Positions 56,324-64,000 of a DNA stretch of 64,000 nucleotides are shown piece after piece. The stretch is from positions 19,376,492 to 19,440,491 of the forward strand of contig OX104120.1 of the NCBI GenBank assembly GCA_944474755.1, in the 5' to 3' direction. The first letter of the stretch is position 1. Every line of letters begins with the position of its first letter. Under the pieces are notes generated by a model. That model did not search any database, had not been told where the DNA came from, and saw only the letters and a list, made by a program, of their open reading frames with translations. A program made the position numbers and the translations under genes. The DNA comes from Limnoperna fortunei (Eukaryota > Mollusca > Bivalvia > Mytilida > Modiolidae).

Positions 56324-59300
56324 GTCAATTTATATTTGTCATGATTTGATTAATTTTTATTTGCTAAACTCGTGTGATTTCACCAAGTTTTTGTGCATAA
56401 TTGTGTAATCATTATACTAAAACATTATAAATTTTTTTTAAAGTTTTTTTTGTTCTTTTGATTTTTGTTTCATGTTTGTATAGATTTGTCTATATAAGGA
56501 TTTGTTATTGTTCCTGGACTTTTTGCTCTAGTTGTTCAGTCGGTTCCTAGCTATTTCTATTGTTTATTTTTGGATGATGTGTTCCACAAGGGCATAGGAA
56601 ATTAGGTCACTTTGGTCTTCATTTACCCTTAACTTAACTTTAAAATAATAATCGGACCATATCTTTTAATTTACCAGCAATATTAGAAACAAAGATGGCT
56701 GTCGGGAACAATCAACACAATAAATACATGTTTAATCGTTCTAAAACATTATTAATAGGCTTTCTAGTATATACATTTAAAGGACAGATATTAAATGACC
56801 TTGAAATTAAACATCCAGACACCACTTTAGAAATTAACAAATTAGTGAAATAAAAACTGATATCTTAAATATGCCGTTGTGAATCTTTGACCTTGACCAC
56901 TGCCATTTTAATCTATGCATATATTACTCATACAAAATAGGCATTTATAAGACTGAGCCAAATTTATCTGCACAAAAGATCTAGGGAGAGAACTCCGTAA
57001 ACACAAACGGTTTAGAATACCAGGGTAAACGGCAAAAGCGTAATGTCTGACCGGTTCATGATACAAAATGTCTACGACATGACGCAAAGCAAAAGCTTTA
57101 ATGGGATATAAAAAATAAAAACAAAGAGCATTAAGGCTTTCCATTCAGAAAGTGGAGACTTTAATTTTAGTATTATAATTATTATAACTATCACTTTAGT
57201 TTTATATTTAAAACTATAAAAATAAATAAGAGCAATTACTTCGATCCCATCCAAGTCGTCCCTAACATTGCTTTTTTAATTCCATACGTTGGCCGTTTTT
57301 TTTGTAGTATTAATGACAATGTAATGCTACATAGTGCGTTTGAAGACATCACAAGACGTAAAATGTAAAACACTCTACAGTCCTTACAGTAAAATGTTGA
57401 AGACTATTACATCACAAAATTTATTACTCTGACAACATGTCGTGTTTTATGTTATCTGTCATGTGATAAATTAAATAGTGCACATAATGTGTAATTAACC
57501 TGGCATGGTTGTTATTTTCAGTCTTGGAGGGGTCGGACTACGCGAAAAATAAAAAAAAAATCCACTTATAAAAACAAGTTCTTAAGATTTTCCTTACAGT
57601 TTAGTTATACTTACAACCTTTCAGTTTTATTTCTTAATGTACCACTGATCTGTAAAGAGTAGATTCTGCCTTTTGACATAGACCTCGTAAAATAAACGCA
57701 AAGCTGTACTTAATGCATTATTTTATACTAAAGTAGTCGTATTTAGAATGACGTTAAGTACCTAACCAATTTTTAAATTATATCCCACTAAAGCCAAGCC
57801 ATATGTGTCTTTACTATTTATATACATACCTATAGACTTTAATTGTGTAACAAACTACAGGAACTATTAAGTAAAACATACAACCATGCGGAAATTATAC
57901 TCCAACAACAGTTCAACCATCCGTTTAATGTCCCATGCTTACTAATTTATTAAAACACCAAAAAATCAATTGCTTGAGCTTTTTTAAATCGGTAAAAGTT
58001 TTTTTTAAATTATATTCTTCTAGAATGGCGATCAAGTATAAGTAAGAATAGTAAGTCATTATTTCTGGTATCTCACATTATTTGAAAGTTGTCATGTGAT
58101 ATTATTTAACATTTAAATATGCAAATAAGATCAAAAGCGGCGGGTTTCAGATGTTTGATAGCAGCTTAAGTGTGTACAAAATCGTCGATATCATTCAAAG
58201 ACTAAACGATACTAAGTCTTGAACATCGATGGATGGTTACGAATCATCGTATTAACAATGTACGTTTAGAGGAAGTTTGGGGAATTTTTTGTGAAATTGT
58301 CATCCCTGACGCTGTAGTACCTCAATCAAAAATCGTCGTTTGCAACCAGTTTTCAAATGTAATTTTAGACCCCACATTTCACGGCTTGTGGTTGATTATT
58401 CAAATAAGAAAGCAATTTACACTTTCAAGCACTGCCCTGGATATCAAATCTTTAACTTCGTGTGATTAAACAACTTTCTGTCAAAATTATATTTTAATTA
58501 CCTCTATTATTGAAATACATTATTTTAAACGTTGGAAATTTGTTTTATTTTATATGTATTATTATTTTTGTGAAAGCATTGTTTAATCACATTCAACTCA
58601 CATTAAAGTTTGTGCAATGTCCATAATCCTACTTGATATGACTGGGATAACAAAAAACGTAGAATGTAGGATATAGATATAAATACGGGACCACCGTGGA
58701 TTCTCGCACGTCTAGATAACGCCATACAATATCCGGAACAAGAAAATTGTTGTAAACTGTCGTTAAAGATTGTACGATGCCGCAAAATCGTGTTATTAAA
58801 CCACACCAAAGTTTCCTTCATTTGTTAAGAGATATTTACTAACACATGACTTGCTAAGTAGAGCTGTAATGTCTGTTTATGTTAGCTTTGACGAACGGCA
58901 TACTCTGTATTCATAAATAGATTAGTTGAAAGAACTTTAAACTGGGTCACACCTAAATTATTGTAGTCAAATATACTGTCAAACAGTTCACTGGATTGAA
59001 CACTATTTACAAGCTATCTACAACATTTTTAGATATGGTCTTTCCTCTTGATCATGTGTATGTTTAATGATGCACATTAGTATAAGTCATCCAATAATCA
59101 CACAAATTGCCATCGATGTCATCACCTTAGTACCGGAGACGTCCGTCTGTATTTTAACTTGTCTCATTATATAAAATATGAAAATATGTATATGTAGCAA
59201 ATATTATTAGTAGTTATAAGATATATTATGAATGTATATCTAAAGATATTAGCAGTTTTGAAATACGATGTATATGTATTTCATTCTCTGAACATTAATT

Positions 59301-59592
59301 GACACTGTGTTAGTAACAATTCGATGCTAAATCCAAAGTATTGTATTGCTAAAATAAAATAGTTTTCTATTGTGTATTTAAACTGAATAGCTATTGATAA
59401 ACAACATAAAAAAAATTAAGCATTTTTAAAGTTGAAATTTGTTTGCAAAGATAATAATTATTATGAATAATAATAATGCTAATAGTATAAAAGTGACTTC
59501 AAGATAATGTAATAAAAGATATATCCTACTTGTGGGTATTAGTTGGGAGCATATCCCAACAATAAAATAAGGCATAAAACTTTTTTTCAAAG
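56324..59592. other. SLC26 paralogue 2 3' flank; no further gene seen
   Basis: AT-rich. ORFs of 60-78 codons (for example 58233-58469 and 58603-58821 on the minus strand) show no domain, signal or repeated family. Confidence 0.5.
56719..56724 (+). other. Candidate polyadenylation signal, SLC26 paralogue 2
   Basis: AATAAA about 400 bases after the stop codon, the first canonical hexamer on this strand in the 3' flank. Position is plausible; unverified. Confidence 0.35.
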
Positions 59593-60025
59593 CAGGCGCA
59601 GTACCAGAAAATTGGGCTAGGGGGCGACGAAATTCGGCAAGGTGGGGGAACTAATGACGACGCCCCAAGAAGCTGGTATGATTTAAACAATTTTAAGCAT
59701 TGAAGGACGTTTGGGGTGTGTTATTACAAACCGAAAACTTTAATATTTACTAAATGTTTATAATAAAATTATTTCACTTTGTTACAATGTAAATAATTGG
59801 GGTTTTTTTTAAACAAAAAAGGATAAACTAAAATACTGTTGTTAGGACACGATAAAAAATTACACTAGTTAAATAATAAATTTATTATCTGCTTCTTTTT
59901 CACACACTCTCGCTCCCTCTTTCTTTTCTTTCCCTTTCTTTCCTTCACTTTTCGCTCACTATCTTTTCCTTTTCTCTTTTTTAAGGGGTGAACTTGCACT
60001 CCGCCCCCTTCTGAATCCGTCACTG
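59593..60025. mobile_element. Possible non-autonomous DNA transposon with GC-rich ends
   Basis: The left end (CAGGCGCAGTACCAG then GCTAGGGGGCG) and right end (CGCCCCCTTCTG then AATCCGTCACTG) look like imperfect inverted repeats of the type ending CAGTGACGGATTCAG. The interior has no ORF and holds a ~95 bp polypyrimidine tract (59891-59983). No clear target-site duplication was seen. Confidence 0.38.
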
Positions 60026-60204
60026 AAAAGTTTAAATTTAATTAAAGAATTATTTTACATTTGCTTCTATATAAAATCGTTTAATAGTTAATCTTAAATA
60101 CATTTTATATAAGGTTGATTCCATCATTACTTCTTTGAATATTCATTACGAATAAGAGTCTAAACACGGACCATACTAAATTCCAAATTTACATAAAAAA
60201 TTCC

Positions 60205-60780
60205 TTACAAGGAAAGGTACATCTTCTTGTCTTTGATAAGACATCGAAGAAATTCTGTTTCCTAAGAATAAAGAAACGAATCGGCAAAGAGTGGTGCACA
60301 GGTTTTACCCATTAGAATTCCGAATGTCTGCTAAAAAACCAACAATTTCAAATAATGTTTTCGATCAGAAAATATAGCATACTATACACCTGTTCTTCTA
60401 TATAGTATAATTTGCCTTTTAGTTCTTAAGAGTAAAAAAACTTATTGGTACAACCTTTGACTACAAATATGTAGGCATATGTGAATGCGACGGCTTTGTG
60501 TATGATTTCCTTAAGACGGGATTTTAGTTTGTCGCGTTGCAAGTTTGCATAAAGTGTTGAAAAATCAAAAGTTCTTTAGACTTTTTAAGAATCCACATAT
60601 GTTTAATGTTACTAAGCATAAAAACAGTTTCACAGTATTTTGATGTAGTTTTACTACAGACACTATCTTATGCAACCGTTTTGACAACTCTTTGATAGAG
60701 CACGTAGATAAGCCGGCTATGTATCTTTCTTTGTAAGCATTTTTATGTAATTTTGGAATCCAATACAAATATGGCAAGTC
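60205..60780 (-). pseudogene. Reverse-transcriptase relic of the same family, copy 2
   Basis: Minus strand: PYLYWIPKLHKNAYKERYIA at the start of a 70-codon ORF (60565-60777), then in another frame TFDFSTLYANLQRDKLKSRL and KEIIHKAVAFT, then GILMGKTCAPLFADSFLYS and TEFLRCLIKDKK. It covers the fingers and palm up to the block before the YxDD box, whereas copy 1 covers the GIPMG block onward, so they overlap only around GIPMG. Frameshifts and stops throughout. Confidence 0.78.
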
Positions 60781-63700
60781 TTCAGACCCTTTGTCTTAAT
60801 GAATACTCAAAGAAGTCATGAAAGACTTATGGTAAAACATGATGTCAACTTTGTCAAATGAGGTACATTTGTATGTGGAATTACCAGGGTTATTCATGAT
60901 GCTGCTTAGCACTTTAATGAGGCATTCATTGCAATGTGGCTTGCCATATTATGTCCCGACAACCAATTTGCCATCTGGACACGCGCTAGATAGCTCTGCG
61001 GGTCGAGCAATGTGGTCCCAGTAATATTCACATATAATTTTTAATACAGTTGTTCTACTTATTTTGGTTTGTCGATCTTATTTTCTGTTAAATAAATTTG
61101 TACATTTATTCAATTATAAAAATAAACACAGTGAAGTATTCAAAGGTGTATTGAAAGATAGAACTTACTTTTAATTAATTCAGAAGAGTATTACTATTCA
61201 ATGTTGAAAATGTCTGCGAATGAACACCCATGAATATATTGATTTTCTTAATACTATAATTCTTAACATTATTTCAAAAAACATCTTCCCTTCTGCATTT
61301 ACATGTAATGCCCAACTAGAGTATAAGCTCAGTAATAAACTCGCACAAAGTTCATAAAACATCTCCAAACCTGTAGAGGGAGCAAGTCTATATCAGATAT
61401 TAATATAAGTGAACCTCTATTATCAAACAGCTATAGTCTTTTAACAGGTCTACTCAGCTAGATATTGGGGAAATTATTGTGTCAGTTAAGTATTGTAAAG
61501 TAATAACAGTACACACTTTTTTCTTTGGTACAGGCAAATTACATAAATGTAACCAAAAATAACTGTATTAATACTACAGATTATATAGTATTGATAAATA
61601 TAGCATTACTTCCTCAAGAATTTCCTGTCCTTGTTTCTTTATCAAGGCATCAGTTTAGTATTCTCTGTCAGCAATGATGTCACTGAAGTCGCATTAATAT
61701 CCAAGACTATATTCTTTTTGTCAAGGATTTCTTCAAACCTTCAATAAATTTAACGCCAGTGGATTTTTTAATGTTAACATGTGTTATTTGATTAAATACA
61801 TGTCAAGATGTCTGCTTTCCAATCAATTAACTTTATTGAATAATATATATAAATATATAAAAGAAATATTATGTTTTCTAAAAATGACTAAGGTTGAACT
61901 TTATCATTATTAGTATTTTGCACAAATATTATTTATGTGTAAGTAAGAATTAATCGGTAATAAAAACGTGTATACTTATATGGTTGGTTTGCTGTTATGG
62001 TGTTATGTTTAATTGTATGTTTAACTGCTTCCTTACTGAAGTCGGTTTTTCTTAAATATTGCCTAATTTAATATAATATAATTTTATTGCTCATCTTCAT
62101 ACCTTTTTAAAATTTCGTACCTATGTCTGAGTATACACATTTTTAAAATACAAACGTTACCAGTAACCAGTAATCAATAAATGATTTATAAATATATGTC
62201 TATGCTATTAATTAAATGTCAAAATTTAGCTTGGAGCACTTGTTGTGTTAAACACGAACATATTATAATAATTAAGTAGAAACTGTTGTTATGATATATG
62301 TTCAAGTTACCAAACTTTACATAAACTGTCTAATCCTATTATACCCTGTTTACATATGGTCATCCATCTTCTCAGTGCTCCGTAAAACTCATGCATACGT
62401 ACCCTACCCTCCTCGCGGTTGCAGTTAACTTTTGCAGATTCTATAAGTATATGGCTTCATCAGTATCTTCGACGTCTTCCATCAGTTATACTTTTTAATG
62501 TTCAAGCATATCTATTAAAAAAACAATAAGAAAATGATAATACATAAAATTCTCATACATAATCTAAACTCCGGGCAGCATGCCATTTAATTAAATTTAC
62601 ATTGGTTGAATAAGGAATCTGGACTTTTTAAAATCAAGATGGGAATCAGACTATAACGACGTACTAATTGGGGCGTTAATCTCGCCTTTAATCAAATTTT
62701 ATCAGCACTGAATTTAAAAGTACTATATTTTGCAATAAATAGAACCTTTGTATGTCAATGCAAATACAAATACGTTTGACCTTTGACCTTCGAATTTTTT
62801 TCTTCAGTCACAGTTATTATCTGACTTTATTGATGTAGTATAGATTCTTTGCTTGCTGTATCAAGTATCTACTACTTGTTTTGTATGCAACTCTGACATA
62901 TAATCCCGAAATGGGATAGTGTGTATCTCTCCAATCCTTGAACTCCTTGTGCCTTTCTCATCGTGCAGCATTGTTGTATTTTGTGTACAGATCAAATTCC
63001 GTATGGTTTGACCACAGAATTGCCAAATGTGTCTGGGTGGCAGATAAGATATGCGTTTGCAATCTGGGTGGCCCGGTTATAACACGAAAAGCCTGGCAGC
63101 ATCAAATTTTGGATGATGTGTTTGGATTAACTCTTTATTAGATATCGCAAAGTTTGGCAGAAAATATCCCGTTACAAAGCCGTAATTTACTAAATACATC
63201 CATTTATTCAAGCATGCTATTTCGTTGTCTCATTCAGTTCTTGTGTTGTTTATTTTTTTATTGTTTATTTATTTATTTATTGTTTTGCATTAAACAGGAC
63301 AAATTTCGCTGTTTAATATTAGAAAGAGTAGATTCAATATGGTTCTACTTTTTCTTATAGCTACATTCTTTATAATAGTCTTCCGTTGTTGTTTTGACAC
63401 TTACTGATATTCGGGATATTTGGGACGTTCTTCGAGGCGTTCGGATTTTTTCTCTCTTTGTTCCAAGGAAATTATGTTTGCAACAATTGTTGAGAAGAAT
63501 TAAATTTCCTGTCACTGGCAAGATTATTAACATCTAATAACTAACTGATAAAATCGAAATCAATGTTATAATAATCAGCATTTTTATTTGTAAATCATCT
63601 GGTTGTCAAAAGATGTCAGTTTGATCCAGGACTGTCAAAGTGTGATATATATATGATGACAGTATTACCTTTGCCTGTCAGATATATGATTAAGACACAT

Positions 63701-64000
63701 TTAATATGTTTTAATATTGCATAAAGTATAACAATTAATTACAAACGGTATATATAGGGGAATTCCCTCTTTGGTAATTTTCCAACGACCCAGTTGGACA
63801 TAAACAGTTTTTTCTACGATGCAAGTGTTAACCTGTAAAATAACTTCACTACATCCAGAGTTTACATACATCAAAGTCTTTAACGACTTTGTTGATCTAG
63901 GCTATCTAGTGCGTCACCTTGTGAACATATATTAAAAAAGGTTACAAATTTTAATATTCTTACTAAAAGTATTTATTTCTTATTAATATATTTACAAATA
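60781..64000. other. No gene seen
   Basis: AT-rich to the end of the window. Short frames at 60839, 62938 and 63154 have no recognisable products. Confidence 0.5.
63248..63282. repeat. (TTTA)n-rich tract
   Basis: TTTATTTTTTTATTGTTTA followed by TTTATTTATTTATTG; a simple AT repeat. Confidence 0.75.

Overview
The window is AT-rich nuclear DNA from an animal, most probably a bivalve mollusc. The evidence is a tRNA-headed SINE ending in (CAAA)n, decayed LINE ends, a Tc1-like transposase and reverse-transcriptase relics of kinds I associate with bivalve genomes, plus two SLC26 anion-transporter genes of animal type. The species cannot be named from the sequence. Nothing looks bacterial or organellar.

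Layout: 1-46 kb has no gene I can support. It is filled with old repeats. These include eleven full, truncated or broken SINE copies (the clearest at 23.4, 44.9 and 45.4 kb) and a tandem duplication of a ~3.5 kb unit (10.86-14.95 and 14.95-18.44 kb, with a 0.4 kb partial copy just upstream). Only the left unit carries a 559 bp inverted-repeat transposon. There is also a 22 bp minisatellite (27.6 kb), a broken Tc1-like transposase (38.0-38.9 kb) and two LINE 3' ends (31.6 and 41.7-42.5 kb). Two decayed copies of one reverse-transcriptase family lie on the minus strand (29.3-29.9 and 60.2-60.8 kb).

Genes: two complete, uninterrupted SLC26 reading frames lie head to tail at 47034-49550 and 53984-56323 on the plus strand. 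Each has an N-terminal segment, a 14-helix-type transport domain with the sulfate-transporter signature, and a C-terminal STAS domain split by a variable insert. They are clear paralogues of each other. Each coding region is a single exon, whereas animal SLC26 genes usually have many introns. The two copies differ at residues that line the anion site in prestin/SLC26 structures, and only the first ends in a PDZ-ligand-like tail. The 4.4 kb between them carries an exact-period 25 bp minisatellite.

The main points of interest are the intronless SLC26 pair, the filled/empty transposon site in the tandem duplication, a 61 bp patch copied into a SINE, a SINE that lost its tRNA core by a microhomology deletion, and a 22 bp array of palindromic units inside the duplicated 3.5 kb block. 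I found no evidence of an unknown multi-gene system.
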